A stretch of DNA of 64,000 bases, taken from Nicoliella lavandulae. GTDB lineage: Bacteria > Bacillota > Bacilli > Lactobacillales > Lactobacillaceae. Below are positions 33,283 through 42,335 of this stretch, piece by piece; the stretch's first letter is position 1; every line of letters begins with the position of its first letter. The stretch spans positions 124,001-188,000 of the forward strand of contig NZ_JAWMWH010000003.1 in assembly GCF_037546185.1 (NCBI RefSeq), in the 5' to 3' direction. Made by a program: the position numbers and the translations under genes. The notes beneath the pieces were generated by a model, which was not told where the DNA came from, did no database searches, and was given only the letters and a program-made list of their open reading frames with translations.

Positions 33283-34032
33283 TTATTCAACGATTTGATC
33301 TAATTCACGGACAAAAACGGGGGTCCAACAATACCGATAGCCAGCCCGAGTAGGGTGACTATCATCGGCCATGTATTCAGGATGCTTCTCATTTAATTTT
33401 TTAATGTGTTCATTGCCCCAGATGTCAATGATTTCAAAGTTCCACTTTTGTTGGAGCTTAAATAGTTGTTGTCTCAAGGCCTCATATTCTGGCTCTGGTT
33501 TTCTAAGGCATGTAAAGAATATGATTGGACATGACCAGTGTTCATTCACGTAGGCAATAATATATTCAATTGCGCCAATGGTCGTTTCGGTATCAAAAGC
33601 ATTAATATCAAATGAATTACTGATTTTTCCCATAGGTTTACCTTTACGTTGATCATTGGTGGACAACTGACAGACAAATGCATCTAGTTGTTGATTTAAA
33701 TCGATATTATCTTTAAGTCGTTCTACATATGATGATTTGTCATTGCCAGCTAAGGTAGTTCCACTAACGGCTTCTTTTACTGCATCAACGCCATGTTCAA
33801 CCTTTAAAAAGTCAACGAATGAATTACCCTTAGCTGCTAAACCATATGTAATGGATGAACCAAGAAAGACAATTCTTTTATCGTTTAATTTACTGGTGGG
33901 ATTATAAAAGTCACTAGATGGAGCATATAGTTCGTCATTGCCCTTCATAATTTTAATGCTGGATTTAGCTACTCTATAAGATAAGCCGCCAAGAATGGTG
34001 GCAATTGCCGTTTTAAATAACCTATTTTTCAT
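33283..34032 (-). CDS. SGNH/GDSL-type hydrolase
   Basis: A 249-residue esterase-like protein. Block I is FLGSSITYG with the nucleophilic Ser. Block III is CQLSTNDQR, and block V DDSHPTRAGY carries the Asp-His pair. A weakly hydrophobic N-terminus (RLFKTAIATILGGLSY) may act as a membrane association segment, but it is short. Substrates in this family range from acylated sugars to lipids; none is indicated. It heads an operon with the quinone oxidoreductase. Confidence 0.82.
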   Translation of the reverse strand: MKNRLFKTAIATILGGLSYRVAKSSIKIMKGNDELYAPSSDFYNPTSKLNDKRIVFLGSSITYGLAAKGNSFVDFLKVEHGVDAVKEAVSGTTLAGNDKSSYVERLKDNIDLNQQLDAFVCQLSTNDQRKGKPMGKISNSFDINAFDTETTIGAIEYIIAYVNEHWSCPIIFFTCLRKPEPEYEALRQQLFKLQQKWNFEIIDIWGNEHIKKLNEKHPEYMADDSHPTRAGYRYCWTPVFVRELDQIVE

Positions 34033-34195
34033 TTCGTAAACCTCTTTTACGATTATTTAATATGTTAATAATATTCTACTATTAAAAAAAGTTTTTTAAA
34101 GGTATTTCTTTCAAAAAATAATTAAAAAAGTATGGCATTTTAATTAGAAAGTTGCTATAATAATGTGCATAACATAATTTAAGGGGTGGATTTTT

Positions 34196-35380
34196 ATGAC
34201 ATTTGAATATTCAAAACGAGTACCACAAACTGATAACGACGTGGTTGGAGAAATCTTAGAAGCAGCGGCTAATCCAGCGGTTATTTCATTCGCCGGTGGG
34301 TTACCTGCTCCTGAATTATTCCCAGTTAAAGAAATGCAGAAGGCGGCTGACACCGTCTTCGAAACTGAAGGTCAGACCGCCTTACAATATAGTAATGCCA
34401 TTGGTGAAAAGGTTTTAAGAGATGAAATCGTTAAGTTAATGGCTGATCGTAAAGTTACAACAACAGTAGACCATATTGGGGTGACAACTGGATCAGAACA
34501 ATCAATTGATCTTTTAGCTAAGATGTTTATTAACCCTGGTGACACTGTTATTGTTGAAGAACCTACATACCTGTGTACACTAGATGTGTTCCGTAGTTAC
34601 GGAGCCAATATTGTCGGAGTCGAAATGGATGAAAATGGAATGCGGATGGATAAGTTTGAAGAAGCACTAAAAGCCCATCCTGAAACTAAGTTAGTTTACA
34701 CAATTCCAACCTTCCAAAATCCAACTGGACGTACTATGTCCTTAGACCGACGGAAAGAATTCGTTGAATTAGCTAATAAATACGATATCTTAGTTATGGA
34801 AGATGATCCATACGGAGCAATTAGATACGAAGGAACAGAATTGCCTCCATTAAAACACTTTGACACACAAGATCGTGTTGTTTATATGAGTACTTTCTCA
34901 AAGATTTTAGCACCTGGGATGCGATTAGGTTGGATTGTTTGTAACTTAGACGTACTTAGTAATTTCGTGGTTATGAAACAAAGTGCTGATTTGCACTCAG
35001 ACAACTTAAGTCAACACATCATTGCTAAATTCCTTGAACAAAATGATATTTATAAGCATATTAAGGAAATTAGTGATTTATATCACCATCGTTTCGAATT
35101 AATGCTAGAAGCCATTAAGAATGAATTCCCAGCTGATGCTAAATACAGTCATCCAGAAGGTGGAATGTTCATTTGGGTTGAACTACCAGGGGACGTAGAT
35201 ACCATGGAGCTATTCAAAACTTGTGTTGAACATAATGTTGCATTTGTGCCAGGTGATTCATTCTATCCAAATCAACCTAAGAGGGGAACGTTTAGATTAA
35301 ACTTCTCTAATGTTGATGATGAAACCATTAAGGTTGGAATGAAGCGGCTAGGGGATGCCCTTAAAGCTGCATTACAATAA
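34196..35380 (+). CDS. PLP-dependent class I/II aminotransferase
   Basis: A 394-residue fold-type I enzyme. ISFAGGLPAPELFP is the N-terminal motif of the MocR-like/2-aminoadipate and aromatic aminotransferase group. The PLP lysine is in MSTFSKILAPGMRLGW near residue 240, with TIPTFQNPTGRTMSLDRR and DDPYGAIRYE for cofactor binding. It probably transaminates aromatic, branched-chain or aminoadipate substrates; specificity cannot be told. SD aaggggtgg fixes the ATG. Single-gene unit with its own terminator. Confidence 0.88.
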   Translation: MTFEYSKRVPQTDNDVVGEILEAAANPAVISFAGGLPAPELFPVKEMQKAADTVFETEGQTALQYSNAIGEKVLRDEIVKLMADRKVTTTVDHIGVTTGSEQSIDLLAKMFINPGDTVIVEEPTYLCTLDVFRSYGANIVGVEMDENGMRMDKFEEALKAHPETKLVYTIPTFQNPTGRTMSLDRRKEFVELANKYDILVMEDDPYGAIRYEGTELPPLKHFDTQDRVVYMSTFSKILAPGMRLGWIVCNLDVLSNFVVMKQSADLHSDNLSQHIIAKFLEQNDIYKHIKEISDLYHHRFELMLEAIKNEFPADAKYSHPEGGMFIWVELPGDVDTMELFKTCVEHNVAFVPGDSFYPNQPKRGTFRLNFSNVDDETIKVGMKRLGDALKAALQ

Positions 35381-35404
35381 AATGTGAATTTAATATAATA
35401 ATGA

Positions 35405-35448
35405 AAAGCACCGTTAGGTTGATATAAAAACCCAGCGGTGCTTTTTAG
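35405..35448 (+). terminator. Intrinsic terminator
   Basis: AAGCACCG...CGGTGCTTTTT hairpin with inner complementarity (GTTAGGTT/AACCCAGC, imperfect). Confidence 0.8.
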
Positions 35449-35464
35449 TTATTATTAATTACTT

Positions 35465-36439
35465 TTAGTAAAACTCAAATGCAGTGATAAAACGCCCATT
35501 ATCTGATTTTACAGCAATGCCAATTGTGGTTGAAACCCGACTTAAGAAGTTCTTACGATGCCCCCATTTAGAATCGTTAGCATCTTCGTAAGTCATGGCA
35601 TTGATATCAGTAACAATGTATTGACTAGCAGACATTTTTTTATACATGTTTAGCGTTCCAATGTTTTCGCCAATCACATTAATATACTTTTTATAGCCAA
35701 ATTTTTGGGCTAATTCATTACGGTAACTAATTCCATTAGAATCTGTATGACCAAAATTAGAGATTAATTGTGGTATTCGTGCCTGAGCAATTTTGGTTAG
35801 TTTGTCAGACCATCTAAATAGTTTTAAACCATGTTTAATCCGAATTGAATTGATATAATAGAACCCCGTATTAATTGCTTGATTATTTTCATGACTAGTA
35901 TAATTTAACTTTGAATTATCATAAATTGCTGACTCGTTTACTAGATTTGATTGTTGAATCCAGCCCTTTGCCCCATTTGAAAATCGCACATGATAATAAA
36001 TGTTTCCCCACGGAGCTTGCTTACTACTAATGACGGTCATCCGATCACCGTTACTTTGCATTGGTAATTGACCTTTCATGTCGGTTTCGCTAGTTGCCAT
36101 GTGATCTAAAATAACGCTGTTATTATCGTGAGCATATAAAGCCTTACTGCCGTTAGCGTATCTAGGTAACATTTGATTAAAATAATAGTAAGCATGTAGC
36201 CATTCCGATTGTGGAACAGTGCCAGGAGTGTTATTGCTTTTGCTGATGGTATGACTCATTAAGTGGTCAGCATTTCTAGTGGGGGTCAGTTTTATTTTAG
36301 TTTGAATATTTTCTTTAGTAACGGCCTGAGCTTTTACATTAGTAATACGATGGTTCAATGATTCAGTTATGGGAGTTGCAACTTCATATAGAATTGAGAA
36401 GGTGGCTATGGTAACCATTAGCTTTTGAGTAAATTTCAT
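35465..36439 (-). CDS. Secreted CAP (SCP/PR-1) domain protein, CAP3
   Basis: A 324-residue exported protein. The signal peptide is about 1-38. An SH3-like module spans about 100-170 (MATSETDMKGQLPM, APWGNIYYHVRFSNGAKGWIQQSNL), strongly like the one in CAP4 at 52254. The CAP domain spans about 185-324 with His in FGHTDSNG, Glu in GENIGTLNMY and His in WGHRKNFLS. It has no repeat or anchor region. SD aaaggag precedes the ATG. It is probably wall-associated through the SH3-like part; molecular role unknown. Confidence 0.83.
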   Translation of the reverse strand: MKFTQKLMVTIATFSILYEVATPITESLNHRITNVKAQAVTKENIQTKIKLTPTRNADHLMSHTISKSNNTPGTVPQSEWLHAYYYFNQMLPRYANGSKALYAHDNNSVILDHMATSETDMKGQLPMQSNGDRMTVISSKQAPWGNIYYHVRFSNGAKGWIQQSNLVNESAIYDNSKLNYTSHENNQAINTGFYYINSIRIKHGLKLFRWSDKLTKIAQARIPQLISNFGHTDSNGISYRNELAQKFGYKKYINVIGENIGTLNMYKKMSASQYIVTDINAMTYEDANDSKWGHRKNFLSRVSTTIGIAVKSDNGRFITAFEFY

Positions 36440-36837
36440 AAAAACTTGGTCTCCTTTGATGAATAATTATTAAAATAGCTGAATTTTGTTGTAACGATTG
36501 TTCAATACTGCAAAAAGCCTTAATTATAATAGCAAAATTAAGGTGAGACCATTTTTAGCTTGTTTGATTAATGGTTGATTATTAGTGATGTAATGCTTAT
36601 GTAGTCACTTTTTTTAATTATAACAGTTTTAGGTCAATTAGTATCTTTATTTAAGGAAAAATAGTAATAATTGAAAATTTATGCACGATTCAATTGTATA
36701 ATTCATGCTGAGATAGCTTTAATGCTTAGAATGGGTTCATAGTAAGTAACATTGACAACTAGTAATAAACAGTTGGAATTAAGAATCGCAGTCAACTGAA
36801 GAACATCCATGTTGATAAATATTAAAATTAACGTATA
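36440..36837. other. 398-bp AT-rich intergenic stretch
   Basis: No ORF, RNA or clear repeat was found. A run AAGCCTTAATT...AATTAAGGTGAG near 36513-36546 is a weak inverted repeat. The left part should contain the CAP3 promoter. Confidence 0.6.
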
Positions 36838-36869
36838 TAAAAAGTCCTGCTCATTGAGTAGGACTTTTT
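36838..36869 (-). terminator. Intrinsic terminator
   Basis: AAAAAGTCCT / AGGACTTTTT stem, 10 bp past the stop of the small membrane-protein gene. Confidence 0.85.
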
Positions 36870-36878
36870 GGTTTATCA

Positions 36879-37229
36879 TTAATTATTTTCAATTTTATTT
36901 GCATGTTTACTTAACTTCTTAAGATATCTAAAATTCCAAATTGTAAAAGCAATTGCTACAATCCAAGAAATGATGATAATGGCTAGGCCAACAAATACTT
37001 TTATTTGAGGATTATGGAACCCAAAGTCACGCATCACTGCAGTACCAGCAAAATTTAAACTTTCGCATAACGCTAAAATTAAAATGAAATTACTTAGCCC
37101 ATCTGATTGAACATCAGCATGCCGATTGCGAGCTTGAAAACCAATATTGAGAAATAAGAAGATGATCAAAATAAAGTTTTGAATATTAGCAAAGTTAAAA
37201 ATAATTCTCATGATTGGATTATCGTGCAC
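36879..37229 (-). CDS. Small three-helix membrane protein
   Basis: A 116-residue membrane protein starting at GTG 37229 (SD AAGAAGGA, 6 bases). Helices are about 15-35 (NFILIIFLFLNIGF), 50-70 (SNFILILALCESLNFAG) and 80-102 (IKVFVGLAIIIISWIVAIAFTIW), followed by a basic tail RYLKKLSKHANKIENN. The family is not recognised. It lies downstream of the TSUP transporter on the same strand with an 80-bp gap, so co-transcription is possible. Confidence 0.65.
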   Translation of the reverse strand: MHDNPIMRIIFNFANIQNFILIIFLFLNIGFQARNRHADVQSDGLSNFILILALCESLNFAGTAVMRDFGFHNPQIKVFVGLAIIIISWIVAIAFTIWNFRYLKKLSKHANKIENN

Positions 37230-37309
37230 TGAAATTCCTTCTTTCTTAATCAAATTATTTAACTTTAATTTTACAACATTTTATTTGAAAAGAAACCCTT
37301 TTTATGATT

Positions 37310-38065
37310 TTAGAAAAAGGCCTTAATAAATAAGTAGATGGATAATCCGAATGCAAAAATACCAACACTAGTGCGCATTACTTTAGTCGGAATAAAGCGC
37401 ACAATTGACGGACCGATAAAACCACCAATAAATAGCCCAATCCCAAGTGGAATAATGGCACTCCAGTAAACATGAGCAACCAAGATGAAAATGATTGATG
37501 CAATGAAGTTGGCGGCTAATGTAGCAGCATTTCTAGTTGCGTTATAAACATGGTAGGGACTATCGCTAATTTTGGAAAGCACAGCGATCATAATTACGCC
37601 GGCTCCTGCACCAAAGTAACCAACGTAGATTCCAACCAATCCTAGAATTAAATATTCCCAAAACAGAATTGACTTGGACCCGGTTTTTTGACCGTCTTGC
37701 TTCTTTTTAGGAATGAGGATTGAACAAGCAGCAAAAAAGATCAAGAATGGAACTATTTTAGAGAAGGCTGCATTAGAACTGTGAAGCAACAATAATGAAC
37801 CAACTAGTCCACCAATGGCAGTCAGCGCTGTAATGGGAATAACGATTTTTAAATGGCCCCTGAGTTCTTTTAGTGATGCTAATATCGAACTGACCCCGCT
37901 ACAAATTAGTGCAACGGTATTCGAAGCATTCGCTAATACAGGTGGGATACCAACTGAAATCATGGCTGGGTATGAAATTAAAGATGCCATTCCAATAATA
38001 CTATTGATAATTCCAGAAATAATTCCAATTACGATTAAAAAAGCAATCGAACTAACTGAAATGAT
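37310..38065 (-). CDS. TSUP-family (TauE/SafE) anion exporter, apparent ATC/ATT start
   Basis: A 251-residue membrane protein with about eight helices. It has the TSUP start ..FLIVIGIISGIINSIIGMASLISYP and second-half motif GAGAGVIMIAVL. Family members move sulfite, sulfonates or other small organic anions. The first ATG (37990) would remove the conserved first helix, and no ATG, GTG or TTG exists between it and an upstream TGA. AAAGGAG lies 3, 6 and 9 bases before ATA, ATC and ATT. I give ATC 38065; ATT 38062 is equally possible. Length from there is normal for the family. Confidence 0.72.
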   Translation of the reverse strand: MISVSSIAFLIVIGIISGIINSIIGMASLISYPAMISVGIPPVLANASNTVALICSGVSSILASLKELRGHLKIVIPITALTAIGGLVGSLLLLHSSNAAFSKIVPFLIFFAACSILIPKKKQDGQKTGSKSILFWEYLILGLVGIYVGYFGAGAGVIMIAVLSKISDSPYHVYNATRNAATLAANFIASIIFILVAHVYWSAIIPLGIGLFIGGFIGPSIVRFIPTKVMRTSVGIFAFGLSIYLFIKAFF

Positions 38066-38209
38066 TATCGTCTCCTTTCAATTGAGTATATTTCGATTAT
38101 AGCACTATTGTTTTATATCTAAATAATTTTTGTTTTTCATGGACCCTTTTTATATAATAATCAATAATGAATGGTTTTAATTAACTTAATTTTCCTAAGG
38201 AGGAATTTT

Positions 38210-38899
38210 TTGAATAATAAAGCAGCTAGTAACTCGATGAAGACAAGGATTACCGCATTAGTGTTGGGATTATGCATTAATGCATTGGGGAACGGGTTAA
38301 CCATTGCTTCCAATACTGGATCAGCACTCTGGACTGCGGCTGCAGTTAATTTAGGGAATGAGTTTAAAATTTCATCAACGATTTTTATCTTTGCATTTGG
38401 TGTTTTTAATGCAGTTTTAAATCAATTCTTAATGATGAAGTTAAACATCATCCGCTTTTTAGAAGAAATTGCATATGTGGTTTTCTTTAGCTATGGCATT
38501 CAAATTTTTATCCAAATGTTTGAATCATTTGGGGTCCAAAACCAAAGCTTTATTATCCGATCCGTATTCTCAATTATTGGAGTAACGATGATTGGAATCT
38601 CCATTTCAATGTATCAGCGAGCTAATATCTTTATGCATCCCAATGACGATACCAGTAATATTTTACGATTTAAATTTTTGAACGGCAGCGCAATCAAAGC
38701 CCAGTTCTTAGATCTTTCATTTCCAGTATTGTTAATTATTATTACTAGTCTTACAACTGGAAAACTGTATGCTGTGAACTTCGCAACGATTTACTTCTTC
38801 TTCACAAATGGAATTGTGGTTAAGTACGCTGATAAATTGATTTGGCCACGCTTAATTCATAACTTTAATCCAGACGATAATTTTAAAACGAAAGCATAA
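38210..38899 (+). CDS. YczE/YyaS-like membrane protein
   Basis: A 229-residue protein with five or six helices and the family start TRITALVLGLCINALGNGLTIASNTGSALWTAAAVNLG. The later block IGVTMIGISISMYQRANIFMHPNDDTSNIL also fits. Starts at TTG 38210, 6 bases after AAGGAGG. It is of the usual length, unlike the extended relative at 16538. Function of the family is unknown; some members lie next to transporters or regulators. It diverges from the TSUP gene. Confidence 0.78.
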   Translation: MNNKAASNSMKTRITALVLGLCINALGNGLTIASNTGSALWTAAAVNLGNEFKISSTIFIFAFGVFNAVLNQFLMMKLNIIRFLEEIAYVVFFSYGIQIFIQMFESFGVQNQSFIIRSVFSIIGVTMIGISISMYQRANIFMHPNDDTSNILRFKFLNGSAIKAQFLDLSFPVLLIIITSLTTGKLYAVNFATIYFFFTNGIVVKYADKLIWPRLIHNFNPDDNFKTKA

Positions 38900-38900
38900 T

Positions 38901-38931
38901 AAAAACCTGGCGGATTAGCGCCAGTTTTTTT
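38901..38931. terminator. Intrinsic terminator between convergent genes
   Basis: AACCTGGCG / GCGCCAGTT hairpin (one bulge) followed by T7. Confidence 0.78.
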
Positions 38932-38933
38932 CA

Positions 38934-40607
38934 TTAATTTAGTTCATCGGGGATTAATTGAGTCTTTAGCTTAATGTTATCCTTGTAGTCAACTGGGACT
39001 TCGATAATGGAAGGTCCATCAGTTTGCTTAGCATCATGTAAAGCTTGTTCAAATTCAGCCACTGATTGAGCTCTAAATCCATGAGCACCAAAGCTTTCTG
39101 CGTACTTAACGTTATCAACGTAACCGAATTTAACCCCAGCATCACGGCCATATTTAGCAACTTCTTGGAACTTAACCATATCGTAGTAACCATCGACCCA
39201 AATAATTTGAATAATTGGTAGGTTTAAGCGCACGGCAGTTTCAAGTTCTTGACCTGAGAACAAGAACCCACCGTCTCCAGAAATTGAAATCACGTGTTGT
39301 TCAGGGCGGGTTAAAGCAGCAGCAATGGCCCATGGTAAAGCAACTCCCAATGTTTGCATCCCGTTACTAAATAGCAAGTGTCTTGGTTTGTAAACCCGGA
39401 AGTAACGAGCCATCCAAATGTAATGACTTCCAATATCAACCGTGATAGTGGTGTCATCGTTCACTGATTCTTGAAGGGCGTTAATGATTGCTAATGGATG
39501 AATTCCTTGGCCATCAACTTGTTCTGGAACATCGGTTGATTGATCGAAGTGTTCCTTTAATTGAAGTAGTTTATCTTTAGTTTCCTCAGGAAGGCTTGAG
39601 TCTTCAGGAATAAATGCTGCTAATTCGTATAGGGTTTGTGCTACATCAGCATTAACGATTACTTGTGGTTGGTAATCGGTAGTAATTTCTGGAGTGATTG
39701 TATCAACATTAATGATCTTGGTACCTTCATTGTGCCAATTTCTAGCTTCGTATTCGATTGGATCGTATCCAATTGCTAGGATTAAATCACTTTTCTTAAG
39801 CACGGTATCACCAATTTGGTTGTCGAATAGTCCAACCCGGCCAAAGTAATTTTTCTCTAAGTCTCTAGAAATGACCCCTGATCCTTGGAACGTTTCAACG
39901 ACTGGGATTGAAAAGCGGTTTAATAGCTTATGAATCGCATCACTAACTTCAGTGGTCGAAGCCCGCATTCCAGCAAGAATTACTGGATTCTTAGCTTCCA
40001 TTAGCATTTCAGCAATTTGTTTAATGCGAGTCCGATCAGCACTCCCGTTAGTGATTTCAGGTAAACTAGTAATGACTGGTCGATCAACATCTTGACCTAA
40101 GATATCTTGTGGCAATGATAGGAAAGCCGCCCCGTTCTTAGGGGATTTAGTGGTCATGTAGGCATTAGCGAATGCTTCTGAGATATTATTAGGATCTTCG
40201 ACTTCTTGGCTACTCTTAGTTGCTTGATTTAAAAGGGGAGCACTGTCAATACTTTGATGGGTCAATCGTAAGACGTCATCTCGTTTAACTTGACCACCTA
40301 ATGCAATTACTGGATCGCCTTCAGAGGTAGCAGTAATTAATGCCGTCGCTAAGTTGGAAACTCCAGGTCCTGACGTTACAGCAACTACGCCGGGTTCACC
40401 GGTGATTCGACCAATTCCTGCTGCGATAAAGGCTGCGTTTTGTTCATGTCTAGTAACGATTAGTTTAGGTGCATTCGGATTTTCACTGTGTTGTAAATCT
40501 TCGAATAGTTGGTCTACCTTAGCTCCTGGAATTCCAAAGACGTATTTAACTCCTTGTTGGATCATACTTTTAATTAAGGCTTTTGAGCCGGTCATATTAT
40601 CTGTCAT
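38934..40607 (-). CDS. alsS: Acetolactate synthase, catabolic type
   Basis: A 557-residue thiamine-diphosphate enzyme that condenses two pyruvates to 2-acetolactate. The N-terminal PYR domain has GIPGAKVDQLFEDL and VTRHEQNAAFIAAGIGR with the activating Glu. The C-terminal PP domain has SISGDGGFLFSGQELETAVRLNLPIIQIIWVDG, the ThDP motif (GDG...N-like). Length and lack of a regulatory subunit gene fit the FAD-free catabolic form used for acetoin and pH control. ATG 40607 follows ATGGAGGTC. A divergent MarR gene and two operator palindromes lie upstream. No alsD is visible here. Confidence 0.9.
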   Translation of the reverse strand: MTDNMTGSKALIKSMIQQGVKYVFGIPGAKVDQLFEDLQHSENPNAPKLIVTRHEQNAAFIAAGIGRITGEPGVVAVTSGPGVSNLATALITATSEGDPVIALGGQVKRDDVLRLTHQSIDSAPLLNQATKSSQEVEDPNNISEAFANAYMTTKSPKNGAAFLSLPQDILGQDVDRPVITSLPEITNGSADRTRIKQIAEMLMEAKNPVILAGMRASTTEVSDAIHKLLNRFSIPVVETFQGSGVISRDLEKNYFGRVGLFDNQIGDTVLKKSDLILAIGYDPIEYEARNWHNEGTKIINVDTITPEITTDYQPQVIVNADVAQTLYELAAFIPEDSSLPEETKDKLLQLKEHFDQSTDVPEQVDGQGIHPLAIINALQESVNDDTTITVDIGSHYIWMARYFRVYKPRHLLFSNGMQTLGVALPWAIAAALTRPEQHVISISGDGGFLFSGQELETAVRLNLPIIQIIWVDGYYDMVKFQEVAKYGRDAGVKFGYVDNVKYAESFGAHGFRAQSVAEFEQALHDAKQTDGPSIIEVPVDYKDNIKLKTQLIPDELN

Positions 40608-40668
40608 AATCGAGACCTCCATTTTATTTTCAAATACTTGTGGTATACTATTGCTTGATAAGATAAGC

Positions 40669-40686
40669 GTGTTGCATTATCAACAC
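40669..40686. promoter_or_regulatory. MarR-type operator, site 1
   Basis: GTGTTGCATTATCAACAC is a near-perfect palindrome in the alsS/marR divergent promoter region. Confidence 0.75.
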
Positions 40687-40715
40687 GATAATTTTATTTT
40701 ATTATATGCATTAGT

Positions 40716-40733
40716 GTGTTGCATTGTCAACAT
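40716..40733. promoter_or_regulatory. MarR-type operator, site 2
   Basis: GTGTTGCATTGTCAACAT differs from site 1 at two positions and lies 47 bp away, so both genes could be controlled together. Confidence 0.75.
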
Positions 40734-40768
40734 AATCGAGGGAAATTTAAATGGAGGACCAATTTCTT

Positions 40769-41188
40769 ATGAAAGACTTAGGATATTTAGCTCAAGATAT
40801 TTCAATTTTACATCGGCAATACTACAAAGATACCGGCAATGAATTTGATAAATTAGATTTAAACCCCACCGCTGCATGTATTTTACTAACTATTAATGAT
40901 CATCAAAACATCAATCAAAGCCAAATCGCTCGACAACTCGTCTTGGATAAGGGAATGGTTGCCAGACAAATTAAAAAGTTAGCTGATAAGGGATGGGTAA
41001 CTAAGCATCCGTTGCCTGGGAAAGCCTTAGAAGTTAGTTTGACTGATTCAGGGAAAGAACTATTGAATAAGGTTCAAACCATTAGAAGTAATTGGTGGAA
41101 AGATCGGTTTGCTCAAACTGGGATTGAAGCTGATTCACCAATTATCCCATCGATTGAAAAGGTTGTTAAAACCATTATTGATAATTAA
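40769..41188 (+). CDS. MarR-family transcription regulator
   Basis: A 139-residue winged-helix regulator. It has dimer helices (LGYLAQDISILHRQYYKDT), then the HTH INQSQIARQLVLDKGMVARQIKKLADKGWV and the wing HPLPGKALEVSLTDSGKELL. ATG 40769 is chosen because GGAGG (40753-40757) is then 11 bases away; ATG 40751 overlaps that SD. It is divergent from alsS and probably binds the two palindromes between them, regulating itself and acetolactate synthesis. The inducing signal is unknown. Confidence 0.85.
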   Translation: MKDLGYLAQDISILHRQYYKDTGNEFDKLDLNPTAACILLTINDHQNINQSQIARQLVLDKGMVARQIKKLADKGWVTKHPLPGKALEVSLTDSGKELLNKVQTIRSNWWKDRFAQTGIEADSPIIPSIEKVVKTIIDN

Positions 41189-41229
41189 AAAAACACTATT
41201 AATTGTTAACGTCAATTAATAGTGTTTTT
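41189..41229. terminator. Bidirectional intrinsic terminator
   Basis: Perfect 17-bp stem (41189-41205 with 41213-41229, arm AAAAACACTATTAATTG) between convergent genes. Confidence 0.9.
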
Positions 41230-41231
41230 AT

Positions 41232-41453
41232 TTAAAATTCTTGTTCAATTTTATAATGAGTACCCTTAGATGGATCGGTTTCTTTATCATTAACTTCAAA
41301 TAATAAGTGTTTGCCATCCTTATCTCGAACCATAACTACTTTTTCATTTGTTGTCCGCTTATCAGAAGTTAATTGGGCGGTTCTAATTAATTCGTTTGGA
41401 TCAACATTGGATGCAATGGCATTTCCAGGGTTAAATAATACATCTTCAGCCAT
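41232..41453 (-). CDS. Small hypothetical protein (73 aa)
   Basis: A 73-residue acidic/basic cytosolic protein: MAEDVLFNPGNAIASNVDPNELIRTAQ, then TNEKVVMVRDKDGKHLLFEVNDK, ending HYKIEQEF. The middle is a beta hairpin. ATG 41453 is taken because GGGAGG is 7 bases upstream; the two earlier ATGs overlap the SD. Family not recognised. Confidence 0.6.
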   Translation of the reverse strand: MAEDVLFNPGNAIASNVDPNELIRTAQLTSDKRTTNEKVVMVRDKDGKHLLFEVNDKETDPSKGTHYKIEQEF

Positions 41454-41713
41454 AAGCATGCCTCCCATCAATTATTTTACATTTTTAATATAACGCGAAG
41501 TTAAATGAATGGCAATTATAAAGTCCTTATTTTTGAATATGGACTATATTTCGTGTAATCAAGGAACCTATTTTTAAAAAAATTTGAATTAATTATGTAA
41601 GTGACTCATACTATAATTTAGTATTGTAGATTTAAATTAATTCAACCACTCCTTTTTAACTTGGAGTATAATTAATGTTGTTAACATATATAATTTATTT
41701 TGGAGGGGTATTT

Positions 41714-42163
41714 ATGAAATTAAAACAATTACTTATTTCATCAATGGTTGGTGTAACATTATTTACAACTGGATCAGCAGTTGTAGCGAATGCTAGTACG
41801 TGGTACAAAGGGGTACCTAGTTTCACTAAGACCGTATCATTTAAATCACTATGGATTAGTAATAAAAAACACGATGGGGCCTATAGTTCGTATGCATTTG
41901 ACAATTCTGCCATTTCACAAGGTTCTTCTACGACAACTAGAAGTACTAAAGTTCTTTCGTATGGGATGGGTGGCGCAGCATTGCTTGGAAGACCTTACTA
42001 TCGGGTAATGGGTAATAATACTTACGAAGCAAAGGCCACTTTAACTGTTGATGGGCAATATAGAAGAATGATTTTAAAGCGAGTTGGCAAGGAACTAAAA
42101 GTTAGCCTATATCAAAACCATAAATGGTCCAACCAAGAAACATACACATTATTAAAGAAGTAA
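41714..42163 (+). CDS. Small secreted protein of the 'VPS...W' family
   Basis: A 149-residue exported protein. The signal peptide is about 1-28 (MKLKQLLISSMVGVTLFTTGSA, then an NAST site). The mature part begins STWYKGVPSFTKTVSFKSLWIS, the 'VPS...W' pattern shared with 666, 2612 and 60449. The rest is basic and beta-predicted (YRRMILKRVGKELKVSLYQNHKW). ATG 41714 is fixed by GGAGGGG. Function unknown. Confidence 0.7.
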   Translation: MKLKQLLISSMVGVTLFTTGSAVVANASTWYKGVPSFTKTVSFKSLWISNKKHDGAYSSYAFDNSAISQGSSTTTRSTKVLSYGMGGAALLGRPYYRVMGNNTYEAKATLTVDGQYRRMILKRVGKELKVSLYQNHKWSNQETYTLLKK

Positions 42164-42215
42164 CCTAATTGATATTATTAACAATAAAATCGTTATCTTC
42201 TGCTTTACGATAATT

Positions 42216-42250
42216 AAGGAATCATCTTTAATCAGAGGATTCCTTTTTAT
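42216..42250 (+). terminator. Intrinsic terminator
   Basis: AAGGAATC / GATTCCTT stem with a T-rich tail. Confidence 0.7.
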
Positions 42251-42335
42251 TTTATTATTTATATAAAAAGAAAAATATAGTATATTTAAAGTGTAATAAA
42301 CTTAATGAAAAATGTAGTAAAGGAAGGTACATATT

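Noticed and set aside
40354..40842. Plus-strand frame of 162 codons across the alsS start
   Set aside because: Antisense to alsS and crossing the operator region; composition is that of a shadow frame.
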